Assembly (NCBI RefSeq): GCF_009602705.1
Contig: NZ_VSWH01000001.1
Coordinates: 4,699,001-4,763,000 of the forward strand
Direction: 5' to 3'
DNA length: 64,000 bases
DNA from: Chryseobacterium vaccae
GTDB lineage: Bacteria; Bacteroidota; Bacteroidia; Flavobacteriales; Weeksellaceae
Made by a program: the position numbers and the translations under genes. The first letter of the stretch is position 1. Every line of letters begins with the position of its first letter. Shown one piece after another: positions 37,276 to 45,765 of the stretch. The notes under the pieces were generated by a model. That model was not told where the DNA came from, searched no databases, and was given only the letters and a program-made list of their open reading frames with translations.

Positions 37276-37743
37276 ATGGGACAAACACTTGTAGAATACG
37301 AAAAAGATAAAGGATTCTGGATCGCGGAAACGATGATGCAGCTGGTACTGCATTATATTGTTCAGGAAATGGAAAAACCTGAACATCTTATCCCGAATAA
37401 ATCTGATCTGCTGGAGGATACAAAATTTCATATCAATGGATACAGCGGAGGTCATATGTATTTCAGCCTGTTTGATAAAGTCAGTTCACCGGCAGACGAA
37501 CAGGCCATGATACAGATCCTGGATAATGTGAAGACAACACTGCAAAATAAAGGAGACCTTATCTCCGTAGAAGAATTAATGAGCATTCCTACGGATGATC
37601 TTACCCTGAAATATATTCTTGACAAGAAACCCTTTCCAACCGCAGAATTAATCCGCGTAATGGATGCTCTTATCCAGATGCTGGAAAGAACCTGGCCCCA
37701 CAAAGATTATGAAATGGATCTGAAATGGAAGTATTTTGATTAA
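37276..37743 (+). CDS. hypothetical cytoplasmic protein, 155 aa (possible immunity protein)
   Basis: A soluble protein with helical ends and the central segment HINGYSGGHMYFSLFDKVSS. It is acidic and has no signal peptide. The family is not recognised. Position between the coupled pair and a SMI1/KNR4 protein, plus size and acidity, suggest an immunity-type protein, which is inference. Confidence 0.5.
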   Translation: MGQTLVEYEKDKGFWIAETMMQLVLHYIVQEMEKPEHLIPNKSDLLEDTKFHINGYSGGHMYFSLFDKVSSPADEQAMIQILDNVKTTLQNKGDLISVEELMSIPTDDLTLKYILDKKPFPTAELIRVMDALIQMLERTWPHKDYEMDLKWKYFD

Positions 37744-37780
37744 ACTGAATTTCAAGAGTAATTGACAAAGAGCAGAAAGA

Positions 37781-38230
37781 ATGAAATATTTACAGTTTTT
37801 AAAAGATCACCACACAGCAGATTCCTTTACCAATAAAGGAATAAGCGATGCAGAAATAGAAAATCTGGAAAAACAGTACAATGACGGACGCTTATTTCCT
37901 GTCGCTTTAAAGGAACTTCTATTACTGGCCGGAAATTTCTGTCATGCATTGGATTATAACATTTATGACAGCCAGGAAGAACTGCAAGCTGAAGAAAGAG
38001 AAGAGCTGAAAGATTTGTATGATCTTACCATAGAGCGGCCATTCTTTTTCATCGATCTGGTTTCTCATGGTCTTCCTGTATTTGTATTTCTGGATGAAGG
38101 AGATGATCCGCCTGTCAACCAGATGGTAAATGATCCTACTAAGGAAAAATATTATGAAAGAGCAGGAGGAACACTTCAATCCTATGTGATCAGCAGGATC
38201 CGGTATTATCAGAAATGGTATCCCCATTAA
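37781..38230 (+). CDS. SMI1/KNR4 (SUKH) family protein
   Basis: The 149-aa protein has the SUKH layout. An N-terminal helix (ISDAEIENLEKQYN) is followed by FPVALKELLLLAGN (the conserved turn before the first strand), FFFIDLVSHGLPVFVFLDEG, and a C-terminal YVISRIRYYQKWY. In bacteria these are mostly immunity proteins that neutralise polymorphic toxins (nucleases or deaminases). No toxin gene is in view. The acidic composition fits an immunity role. Confidence 0.75.
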   Translation: MKYLQFLKDHHTADSFTNKGISDAEIENLEKQYNDGRLFPVALKELLLLAGNFCHALDYNIYDSQEELQAEEREELKDLYDLTIERPFFFIDLVSHGLPVFVFLDEGDDPPVNQMVNDPTKEKYYERAGGTLQSYVISRIRYYQKWYPH

Positions 38231-38287
38231 AAAACAAATCATGATGACATGAATAGACTATTTTGCAGAAAATAATATTGAAGTGAT

Positions 38288-38962
38288 ATGACCGGATATA
38301 AAAACTCAGACGGACAGATGGTGACGGAACAGGAATTCGACAGAACGAAAGGAGGAACCATTCATACCTATGATGACATTACCGGAAGGCTGAAAAAGAC
38401 TGAAAATATCATTTTTATGTCAAAGCCGGGAACAACACGTACCTGGTGCGAATATTATCTGGATCCTTCGGAAAGTGAAACGGATATTATCCGGCAGTAT
38501 ACGGGTGAAACTGAAAATCATTCCCTGACCGTCTATTTAAATCAACAGACAGCACACGGATTTGAAATGTGGGACGCCAGAGATTATAACAAAGAAGGGG
38601 TTTTAAGATTCAGAAGCAGGATTGTTTATGACAGCCGGGGAAGAATGGTTTCAAAGATTAATTTCGATGTACAGACGGAGGAGGTAATGCGGCATTCGGC
38701 GTACTGTTCTTCAAAATACTATTATGGAACCGATATAGATACTGAAAACGGATTGCTGGATCTGGAGCTCAGGTTTACCTATGAGTTTGATGAGCGCATC
38801 AGTCGGTTTGTTACTTACATCAAAGATGTCAATGAAACTACCGGAGAAATCCATACCATGAATGTTGAAGACTTTATAGAACTCTTTGGCGGGGATTTCT
38901 GGAATGCGCATCCTTATTATCATTCATTGTATCCGATATTACCGGAGTCTCCGGTGGTATAA
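38288..38962 (+). CDS. hypothetical protein, 224 aa, distant paralogue of the next two genes
   Basis: A soluble, acidic protein with no signal peptide. It shares the early VTEQE motif and a later beta-rich stretch (RIVYDSRGRMVSKINFDVQT, then SKYYYGTDID) with the proteins of 38982 and 39656, whose matching segment ends RKYCYKTSRNG. The family is not recognised. It starts 57 bp after the SMI1/KNR4 gene and ends 19 bp before the next paralogue, so it belongs to the same transcription unit. Confidence 0.55.
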   Translation: MTGYKNSDGQMVTEQEFDRTKGGTIHTYDDITGRLKKTENIIFMSKPGTTRTWCEYYLDPSESETDIIRQYTGETENHSLTVYLNQQTAHGFEMWDARDYNKEGVLRFRSRIVYDSRGRMVSKINFDVQTEEVMRHSAYCSSKYYYGTDIDTENGLLDLELRFTYEFDERISRFVTYIKDVNETTGEIHTMNVEDFIELFGGDFWNAHPYYHSLYPILPESPVV

Positions 38963-38981
38963 ACAGAGTAGAATAAATTAT

Positions 38982-39632
38982 ATGATTAAAGAATATTACG
39001 GTCTTTCAGGTGAAAAGATCACAGAACAGGAAGCCCTTGAACATACAGAGTTTATGATCAGGTGGTCAGAACATTTATCAGATCTTCCGTTCAAAGAAGA
39101 GGAGCATATTATCAATGGTAAGCCGGATTTCATTCAGTACTTTATTGCTCACGATGAGAGTGAAGCGGAAGTTTTCGATCATCTGAGCCGTAAATCGGAA
39201 CAGTTTCAGATTAAAAAAAGAATAATGGCAGAAGATTTTGTGGTGGATGTCAATAAAGATTATTCCCTTACCAACGGAAACGGAGCCTTAATTTCAAAAA
39301 CAGTATATACAACGGATGATCCTAATGACAACTATATCTGTATTCATGTACTGGATGCACAAACCCGTCTTCCTATACCGTTCAGAACCCGGAAATACTG
39401 TTATAAAACAAGTAGAAACGGAGAACGGTATGAAGCCATAGAGTTTCTTTACGATGAAAACGGTTTATTGCGGGAAGCCATAGAAATGCCCTATAACTCA
39501 GATGAACAGGACTGGAATTATTATGACCGGGATCATTTTCAGCTCCTGCAGGATAAGAACTCAACCGATTTAAGTTATTACAAAAATAGTGATCTGCTGC
39601 CCGGGTATCTGCTTCATCTCCTTGAAGAATGA
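38982..39632 (+). CDS. hypothetical protein, 216 aa, tandem paralogue 1
   Basis: The start is ATG 38982, giving MIKEYYGLSGEKITEQEALE, the same beginning as the next gene. The frame opens upstream to 38886, but that stretch overlaps the previous gene. Shared features with the next gene include WSEHLSDLPFKEEEHIING, TVYTTDDPNDNYICIH and FLYDENGLLREAIE near residue 158. No enzyme motif, signal peptide or membrane segment is visible. An immunity function is possible from the neighbourhood. Confidence 0.6.
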   Translation: MIKEYYGLSGEKITEQEALEHTEFMIRWSEHLSDLPFKEEEHIINGKPDFIQYFIAHDESEAEVFDHLSRKSEQFQIKKRIMAEDFVVDVNKDYSLTNGNGALISKTVYTTDDPNDNYICIHVLDAQTRLPIPFRTRKYCYKTSRNGERYEAIEFLYDENGLLREAIEMPYNSDEQDWNYYDRDHFQLLQDKNSTDLSYYKNSDLLPGYLLHLLEE

Positions 39633-39655
39633 TTATCACATAAAAAAACTAGAAA

Positions 39656-40315
39656 ATGATCAAAGAATATTATCCCATTTGGGGTGAAAAAATCACAGAA
39701 CAGGAAGCTCTTCGGCTTAAAAATTTTAAAATCAGGTGGATTGATGGATTATATAATCTTCCCTTTAAAGAAGAGCATGTTATCAATAATGATGAAATTG
39801 AATGTATTGAGTATTACATCTATGATGGTGAAAATGAAGCAGAAGTTCTCCATACACTGAGCAGTAAATCAGAAAGATTTGATATTGTAAAAAGAGTGGT
39901 AATAGAGAATTTTATCGTGGATACCAGTAAAGGATATATCCGTGGAAATCATATTCCCTTAGTCGGTAAAGTCGTTTACAATGCTGATGACCCTAATGCC
40001 CATCATATCTGTATTCAGACATTAGATAATAAGACTCATCTTCCTATACATGATAGGACGGTAAAATATTGGTACGATACAGATGAAAATGGTAAGAAAT
40101 ACCAAGCTGTTCGTTGCCTGTATGATGAGAACGGCTTATTGGAGGTTGCGATAGACCAAAGAGCTTACGATTCAGAACAGGATTGGGATTACTTTTCGCT
40201 TCAAGGTTTTTATAAATTACAGCGTACCATATCCGAAGATATAAGCTATTACCAGAATGGAAACCTGCTGCCTGAGCATCTGCTGGATACGGAATCTGAT
40301 TTTGAAAACAAATAG
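39656..40315 (+). CDS. hypothetical protein, 219 aa, tandem paralogue 2
   Basis: It begins MIKEYYPIWGEKITEQEALR and is alignable over its whole length with the preceding 216-aa protein, including LPFKEEHVIN, VVYNADDPNAHHICIQ, RCLYDENGLLEVAI and the end SYYQNGNLLPEHLL. The starts of the two genes are 674 bp apart, pointing to a tandem duplication that has since diverged. Function is unknown. This gene closes the seven-gene run. Confidence 0.6.
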   Translation: MIKEYYPIWGEKITEQEALRLKNFKIRWIDGLYNLPFKEEHVINNDEIECIEYYIYDGENEAEVLHTLSSKSERFDIVKRVVIENFIVDTSKGYIRGNHIPLVGKVVYNADDPNAHHICIQTLDNKTHLPIHDRTVKYWYDTDENGKKYQAVRCLYDENGLLEVAIDQRAYDSEQDWDYFSLQGFYKLQRTISEDISYYQNGNLLPEHLLDTESDFENK

Positions 40316-40396
40316 CAGGGGCATCCGTGTCATGAGAAATAATCTCACATTGTAAGAAAGTTCCCATAAAAAATCATCATTACAACACAAACCGCT

Positions 40397-40427
40397 AGTA
40401 ACTTCCATCCTCCCTCTTCCAGCTTCC
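40397..40427 (-). repeat. 3'-end-associated repeat element, copy C (head only)
   Basis: On the minus strand it starts GGAAGCTGGAAGAGGG and ends ATGGAAGTTACT, 31 bp. It lies 9 bp downstream of the stop of the minus-strand TPR gene and in that gene's orientation. The inverted arm and tail of copy A are not recognisable beyond it. Confidence 0.65.
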
Positions 40428-40436
40428 TTTCAAACC

Positions 40437-41315
40437 CTATTTCCCCAGCACTTTTTTCGCATTCTCATTATCAGGATTAAGCTCCAGGGATTTTTTATAA
40501 TTTTCCAGGGCTTCCTTCTTTTTGCCAACTATCAAAAGGTTTTCACCATAGCTGTCATAGGTGTTCCAGGCATTAGGGTAAAGTTCTATATTCAGTCTGA
40601 ATATTTTCAGGGCATCATCCATTTTCTTTTCTCTGGCCAGCTGATAGCCAAAACTGTTGATTTCTCCCTCACCCATATTATATTTTGATGCAAGTCCTTT
40701 CTTATATTCTGACTTTATAAACGGAATCAGCTTGTCAATGGATTTTTCGTTGTTATAGGCTTCATTCAGGGAGATGAGATTCATTTTTCTCTCCTTTTCC
40801 TCCTGTTCTTTCAGGGTTTCAACACTGTAATATTTTCTCTGTTCATCGGTAATCTGAGAAGGATCGATTTTATAGCGTGCCCATTTTCCATTAGTTGTAT
40901 GATCTTTATAGAACTGGGTTCCGTAGATCTGTGGCTGGTTTCTGCGCATCAGGTCTCTGTCTACGGCAGCGGCATACCACCAGCGGTTCAGGGTAGGGTC
41001 CATTTTCAGGGCCTGCCCGAAACTTTTAACAGCCATTCCTGAAGAAATACTGTCGTTTCCGTGTTGAAAAACAATTCCGGAATTGAAATAATCTTTAGCG
41101 GTCTGCACTTTGCCTTCCTTCATGAGAATAAGAATTCTGGCTCTTCGGTCGCTGTCTTCCTTACTCAGAACAGACCAGTCAATATTCGCAGCCTTTCTTG
41201 CATTCTGATCATCGTCTGCCATTTTCTGAAGTTCGGGATTATCCTTTGCCTGAGAGAAAATCAATAAAGGAAATATCAGTAAAAGCAAAGTGAAAAGCAG
41301 GTTTGATTTTTTCAT
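40437..41315 (-). CDS. exported tetratricopeptide-repeat protein
   Basis: The 292-aa protein has a signal peptide (LLFTLLLLIFPLLIFSQ). The C-terminal third carries TPR units (AWNTYDSYGENLLIVGKKK, then ALENYKKSLELNPDNENAKK). The middle contains RDLMRRNQPQIYGTQF, a pattern I associate, without certainty, with DUF6624-like proteins. TPR repeats imply protein binding in the periplasm. It stands alone, and its 3' end carries repeat copy C. Confidence 0.75.
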   Translation of the reverse strand: MKKSNLLFTLLLLIFPLLIFSQAKDNPELQKMADDDQNARKAANIDWSVLSKEDSDRRARILILMKEGKVQTAKDYFNSGIVFQHGNDSISSGMAVKSFGQALKMDPTLNRWWYAAAVDRDLMRRNQPQIYGTQFYKDHTTNGKWARYKIDPSQITDEQRKYYSVETLKEQEEKERKMNLISLNEAYNNEKSIDKLIPFIKSEYKKGLASKYNMGEGEINSFGYQLAREKKMDDALKIFRLNIELYPNAWNTYDSYGENLLIVGKKKEALENYKKSLELNPDNENAKKVLGK

Positions 41316-41710
41316 ACGGTTAAAGTGATTAGTTTTTAGGAGGTTAATTAACCTGAGCCAATTTACAAATTAATTTTTAACATATTTTATTTGCTTTTTA
41401 CCATAGAATGCTGGATCAGAGAATACAAAAAATGCAGAATTTATTCAATAGAGGCGGACTTTAGTCCGCCTAAATAATAAAATCATTCATCTGGCTTCCT
41501 ATACAATAAATTCATAAAATTCAGAAGAAAAATATCCGCAAACATCTGTAAAATCCGTGGCATTCGTAGGAAATAATTTAACCACAAATTTTTTTCACTT
41601 AAATTTTATAAATCTAATATCATCATGTTAAGAATAATATTCATTAAAAATAAATTCTTAAATTTAAAAAAGACTTCTAAGATTAAAATAGGACAGGTAA
41701 TAGGATAAAA
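41316..41710. other. 395-bp intergenic region between divergent genes
   Basis: It contains a compact hairpin (41452-41471) and the stretch ATCCGCAAACATCTGTAAAA followed by TCCGTGGCATTCG, which looks like degenerate repeat material. No small ORF or convincing promoter was found. Confidence 0.5.
41452..41471. repeat. short perfect palindrome
   Basis: AGGCGGACT and AGTCCGCCT pair perfectly around two T. It is GC-rich against an A/T-rich background and not directly after a gene, so it looks like a REP-type repeat rather than a terminator. Confidence 0.45.
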
Positions 41711-42529
41711 ATGAATTTCAGGTTTATAAAAACGAAAGATGAGTTGTTGAAAAAATATCTGGAAGGATTTTATATTTTTGAAAGCGGAACAGCAGATGCT
41801 CAGACAGAATATATTGTTTTTCCTTCCAATCACTGTGTCGTTTCTATATACCATAATGTTCGGTTGCATATAGAATCTAATAAAATCCACTATTCAAATT
41901 CACCTGGGGAATCTGTTGTTTCTACGGTTGCTATTGCCTTTCAGAAACCTCTCATTGGAACCTACGAATCAGGAGTCAGAGAAATATCGTTTTGTTTTTA
42001 TCCTCTTGGTTTTAATCATTTTGTTGACAAAGATTTAAGCGGCCTTCAACGGGGAGGGCTTCAGTTTTTTGATTATGAAGAGGATTTTAAAGCCTTTATT
42101 TCAGAGATTCTTGATGAAACGGATAAGACTGTTTTACAGGAGAAAATTGAAGCGTATTGGCTGCGGAAGTTTCGGGATAAAGACTTTTCACAGCTCGAAA
42201 ATGCATTGGATATGCTCAATAAAACAGATCTGGATATCTCTGAAATTGCAGATAAAATGGGATTAAGCAGGCAGTACCTGGCCCGGATGTTCACGAAGCA
42301 CCTTTGTAAAACACCCTCTGAATTCCGTAAAATTTTTCGGTTCAGAAAAGCATTGCAAAGTTTTACATCATCCAGAAATCTTACCCATCTTACCTATGAC
42401 AACTTATTCTATGATCAGTCTCATCTTATTAAAGATTTTCAGAAACTGACAGGAATGTCTCCCAAACAGTTCTTTAAAGGAAATAAATCACTGAATGAAG
42501 GATCGGTGAACTGGTTTTTCCCGGATTAG
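41711..42529 (+). CDS. AraC-family transcriptional regulator
   Basis: The 272-aa protein has an N-terminal beta-rich domain with GESVVSTVAIAFQKPLIGTY and the SFCFYPLGFNHFV segment, as in AraC proteins with a DUF6597-like sensor. A C-terminal AraC DNA-binding domain follows (about 170-262) with ISEIADKMGLSRQYLARMF and LIKDFQKLTGMSPKQFF. It is encoded just upstream of the S41 peptidase on the same strand, which may be a target. The effector is unknown. Confidence 0.85.
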   Translation: MNFRFIKTKDELLKKYLEGFYIFESGTADAQTEYIVFPSNHCVVSIYHNVRLHIESNKIHYSNSPGESVVSTVAIAFQKPLIGTYESGVREISFCFYPLGFNHFVDKDLSGLQRGGLQFFDYEEDFKAFISEILDETDKTVLQEKIEAYWLRKFRDKDFSQLENALDMLNKTDLDISEIADKMGLSRQYLARMFTKHLCKTPSEFRKIFRFRKALQSFTSSRNLTHLTYDNLFYDQSHLIKDFQKLTGMSPKQFFKGNKSLNEGSVNWFFPD

Positions 42530-42565
42530 TTTCCATTTTTACAATTTTATCAGCTGAATACAGAA

Positions 42566-42573
42566 TAATTTTG
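42566..42573 (+). promoter_or_regulatory. candidate -7 box of the S41 peptidase gene
   Basis: TAATTTTG matches TAnnTTTG, 42 bp upstream of the ATG at 42616. Confidence 0.4.
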
Positions 42574-42615
42574 ATGAACACCGGTTAGTTCCGGCCATTT
42601 TAAAATTATTGCGCT

Positions 42616-44355
42616 ATGATAAATTTTTTTCTTACCCTCTTACTGTTTCTGTTCAGTATTTTTAGTTTTGCCCAGACTGCTAAGGGAACAGATATTTCTA
42701 CAGATCATACTTTTGATAAAGGTTCATCCGTATCCGTTCAGAAGCTATCCGGAACTCAGATCAGAGATCTTGCAGTTCTTGGAAAAGTGTGGGGCTTTCT
42801 GAAATATTATCATCCGAAAGCCAATTCAGGGACACTCAATTGGGATTATGAACTTTTTAAGGTAATGCCCGGAATTCTTTCAGCTAAAAATGAATCAGAA
42901 AGAAATAAGATTCTTCTTACCTGGACAGCATCTCTTGGGGATTTCTCCAAAAGAACAGACGTAAAAGAAAATTCAGAAGTAAGATACAAACCGGATTTAC
43001 AATGGATCAGCAAATCATTAGGTAAAGATCTTAGTGAGTCGCTGATGAATATTTCCAGGGCAGAGAGAAAGCCGGAAAATCATTACGTTAAAATATATTC
43101 AGAGGATATGCCTATTCCTTATTTTCAGAATGAAGCGGCTTATGCTCAGTTCAAATATCCCGATGCGGGTTTCAGACTGCTGAGCCTGTACAGATACTGG
43201 AATATGATAGAATATTTTTATCCGTATAAAAACACTCTTGAAAAAAGCTGGGATAAAACATTGATAGAGCTGATTCCAAAATTTGCAGAAGCAGAAAATG
43301 AAATGAGTTACAAACTTGCAGTAGCTTCTATGGTTGCAGAAATACAGGATTCACATGCGATATTGTCAATATGGACAACTCCTCCCTTATATGAACAATA
43401 TGGTAAAATGAGACCTGCCGTGAATCTGGTATTTGTGGGTAACAGACCGGTGGTTTCCGAAAGTCTTGAAGAAAAGAACGGAAATAAAAATGAACTCCTT
43501 CAGGGCGATGAAATTGTATCTGTGAACCAGAAGGCCGTTGAAACGCTGCTTAAGGAACAGCTGCCCTATGCATCTGGCTCTAATGAACCTGTCCGCCTGT
43601 CAAAAGTTGCAGTAAGTCTTTTAAGAACCAATGATCCTCAGATTGAAGTAGGAGTGAAAAGATCCGGTACTTTAAAAACGATTAAAGTAACAACACTTCC
43701 TCTGGAAAAATCTCTTATTGAAGAAAATCAGGGAGAACCTGCCTTCAAAATGGTGGAAAATGATATCGCTTATATTCATCCTGGAAGACTGGATGTAAAA
43801 GATCTTGACGGAATTATGCAGAAAGCCATAAAAGCCAAAGCCATTATTATCGATATGAGAACCTATCCGAAAGAAACCATGTTTCTCATGAAAATCGGAG
43901 ACTATCTTTTTGATAAGCCGAAAGACTTCTGCAGAATGACCAAAGGTAATGTTGTAACGCCTGGACAGTTCAGCTATTTAAGTAATGAATATATGAGTAA
44001 TGTCAAAATAGGCAAAGATACTCCCGATTATTACAAAGGAAAATTGATTGTTCTGTGTAACGAGACTACCCAGAGTTTTGCAGAAATGAGCCTTATGGCA
44101 TTCCGTGCAGGGCCCAATACAACGATCATCGGAAGTCAGACAGCCGGAGCAGACGGCAATGTAACAGCAACTATCTCACTGCCGGGGAATATCAAAACAA
44201 TTTTTACCGGAATTGGAATGTATAATCTGGATGGAACAGAAACCCAGAGAATCGGAATTGTGCCTGATATAGAAGTAAAGCCTACGGTTCAAGGCATTCT
44301 GGATAAGAAAGATGAAGTGCTGGAAAGAGCAATACGTTTTTCCAATGGAGCATAA
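42616..44355 (+). CDS. exported S41-family peptidase
   Basis: The 579-aa protein has a signal peptide (LLFLFSIFSFAQ). It shows an N-terminal helical domain (VWGFLKYYHPKANSG, a frequent opening in this subgroup), a PDZ-like middle part (about 280-380), and the catalytic core. The likely nucleophilic serine is in ETTQSFAEMSLMAFR near residue 490, followed by GSQTAGADGNV. The group is related to tail-specific proteases. The alpha/beta hydrolase gene follows 40 bp downstream, and the two are probably one unit. Confidence 0.87.
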   Translation: MINFFLTLLLFLFSIFSFAQTAKGTDISTDHTFDKGSSVSVQKLSGTQIRDLAVLGKVWGFLKYYHPKANSGTLNWDYELFKVMPGILSAKNESERNKILLTWTASLGDFSKRTDVKENSEVRYKPDLQWISKSLGKDLSESLMNISRAERKPENHYVKIYSEDMPIPYFQNEAAYAQFKYPDAGFRLLSLYRYWNMIEYFYPYKNTLEKSWDKTLIELIPKFAEAENEMSYKLAVASMVAEIQDSHAILSIWTTPPLYEQYGKMRPAVNLVFVGNRPVVSESLEEKNGNKNELLQGDEIVSVNQKAVETLLKEQLPYASGSNEPVRLSKVAVSLLRTNDPQIEVGVKRSGTLKTIKVTTLPLEKSLIEENQGEPAFKMVENDIAYIHPGRLDVKDLDGIMQKAIKAKAIIIDMRTYPKETMFLMKIGDYLFDKPKDFCRMTKGNVVTPGQFSYLSNEYMSNVKIGKDTPDYYKGKLIVLCNETTQSFAEMSLMAFRAGPNTTIIGSQTAGADGNVTATISLPGNIKTIFTGIGMYNLDGTETQRIGIVPDIEVKPTVQGILDKKDEVLERAIRFSNGA

Positions 44356-44395
44356 CCAGTAGAGATCAAAAGAATGTCATTATATAAAATACCGG

Positions 44396-45733
44396 ATGAT
44401 GAATCAGATGAAAATTTTCAGTACTGTTTTACTGTTAATTCTTAATATAAATGTCATATTGGCACAAAGCAGAAAGAACAGCAATGAAGTCGCTTTAATA
44501 AGAGAAATCAACGTATCGGAATGGAGTGGAAAAAATTACCGGTTCAGTGCAGACATCAGATGTGAAAACTATGATGAAATAACAGAAATAGGGATTAATA
44601 CAGTACAGGTGGGAAAAGAAAAATTTGATCTGCTGAATCATACGGCAGCACAGAACAGAATTTCTCCATCCACAGAAAATAAAAACTGGAAAACCATTAC
44701 CATAGAAGGTAAAATTGATCCGCAGTCAAAATTAATCTGGCTTTATCTGCTGGCTTTCGGAAACGGTAAATTTTACTTCGATAACCTCAAATTAAGCATT
44801 CAGTCTCAGAGCGGCTGGATCAGTATTCCGATGGAAAACTCTGGTTTTGAGGAGACTGATGAGGTGAAAAAAGTTTTAAAAGCTTATAAAAACACAGTCT
44901 CTTTAAATAAAAATGATCATATAAAGGCTTCTATTGTAAAATTAGGAGATAATAATGCCCTTATGTTTGATTCCCGGAACAATACCTTTCATTATGAAAC
45001 CTATTACGGTTACAATCCGGTTAAGGGAAAGTACATAACCATGCCAGACGGTAAAAAGATTTACTGTGAAATATACGGACAGGGAGAACCTTTGCTGCTG
45101 CTTCATGGGAATGGTGATTCTATCAACACATTTAAGAACCAGATTCCGGAATTCGCAAAATACTATCAGGTAATTGCCATTGATACAAGAGGGCAGGGGA
45201 AGAGTACAGATAATGACACTGAATCTTTCAACTACCAGATTTTTGAAAAAGACCTGGAAGAAATAATCCGCCAGCTTCAGCTTCAGAAAGTCAGTATTGT
45301 AGGATGGAGTGACGGAGCCATCACCGGAATGCTCTATGCCATGGAGCAGCCGGAAAAAGTACATAAACTGGTGCTGATGGGCGCCAATCTTAACTCGTCT
45401 GAGGAAGCTGTTACCTCCAAAATTCTTTTCCAGACCCGAAAAGATATCGACCGGCTCAAAAAACAAAACGATCCTAAGAACAGGACAACTATAAAACTTT
45501 TAGAAATGATTCTGAAGGAACCCAATATCCCCGCATCTGAGCTCTCCAAAATAAAAGCGGAAACTTTAGTGATGGCTGGGGAAAAAGATCTTATTCTGGA
45601 AAAACATACCCAATTGATCGCTCAAAATATACCTCATTCAGAATTGAAAATCGTAAAAAGGGAAAACCATTTTTTACCCGATGAAAATTCTGTATTGTTC
45701 AATAGTATTGTGCTGGAGTTTTTAAAACGGTAA
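44396..45733 (+). CDS. exported alpha/beta hydrolase with N-terminal carbohydrate-binding-like domain
   Basis: The 445-aa protein has a signal peptide; the start may be ATG 44396 or ATG 44408. An N-terminal jelly-roll-like domain (about 35-145; GKFYFDNLKLSIQ is the typical last strand) precedes an alpha/beta hydrolase with LLLLHGNGDS, the nucleophile elbow GWSDGA near residue 305, and a late histidine in ENHFLPDE. It should cleave an ester or lactone outside the inner membrane. The substrate is unknown. Confidence 0.83.
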   Translation: MMNQMKIFSTVLLLILNINVILAQSRKNSNEVALIREINVSEWSGKNYRFSADIRCENYDEITEIGINTVQVGKEKFDLLNHTAAQNRISPSTENKNWKTITIEGKIDPQSKLIWLYLLAFGNGKFYFDNLKLSIQSQSGWISIPMENSGFEETDEVKKVLKAYKNTVSLNKNDHIKASIVKLGDNNALMFDSRNNTFHYETYYGYNPVKGKYITMPDGKKIYCEIYGQGEPLLLLHGNGDSINTFKNQIPEFAKYYQVIAIDTRGQGKSTDNDTESFNYQIFEKDLEEIIRQLQLQKVSIVGWSDGAITGMLYAMEQPEKVHKLVLMGANLNSSEEAVTSKILFQTRKDIDRLKKQNDPKNRTTIKLLEMILKEPNIPASELSKIKAETLVMAGEKDLILEKHTQLIAQNIPHSELKIVKRENHFLPDENSVLFNSIVLEFLKR

Positions 45734-45765
45734 ACCGGCAATTAAATCTATTTATGGTATTACGG

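Noticed and set aside
38886..38981. Extension of tandem paralogue 1 into the previous gene
   Set aside because: The paralogue starts with the same MIKEYY, and the extension overlaps another CDS.
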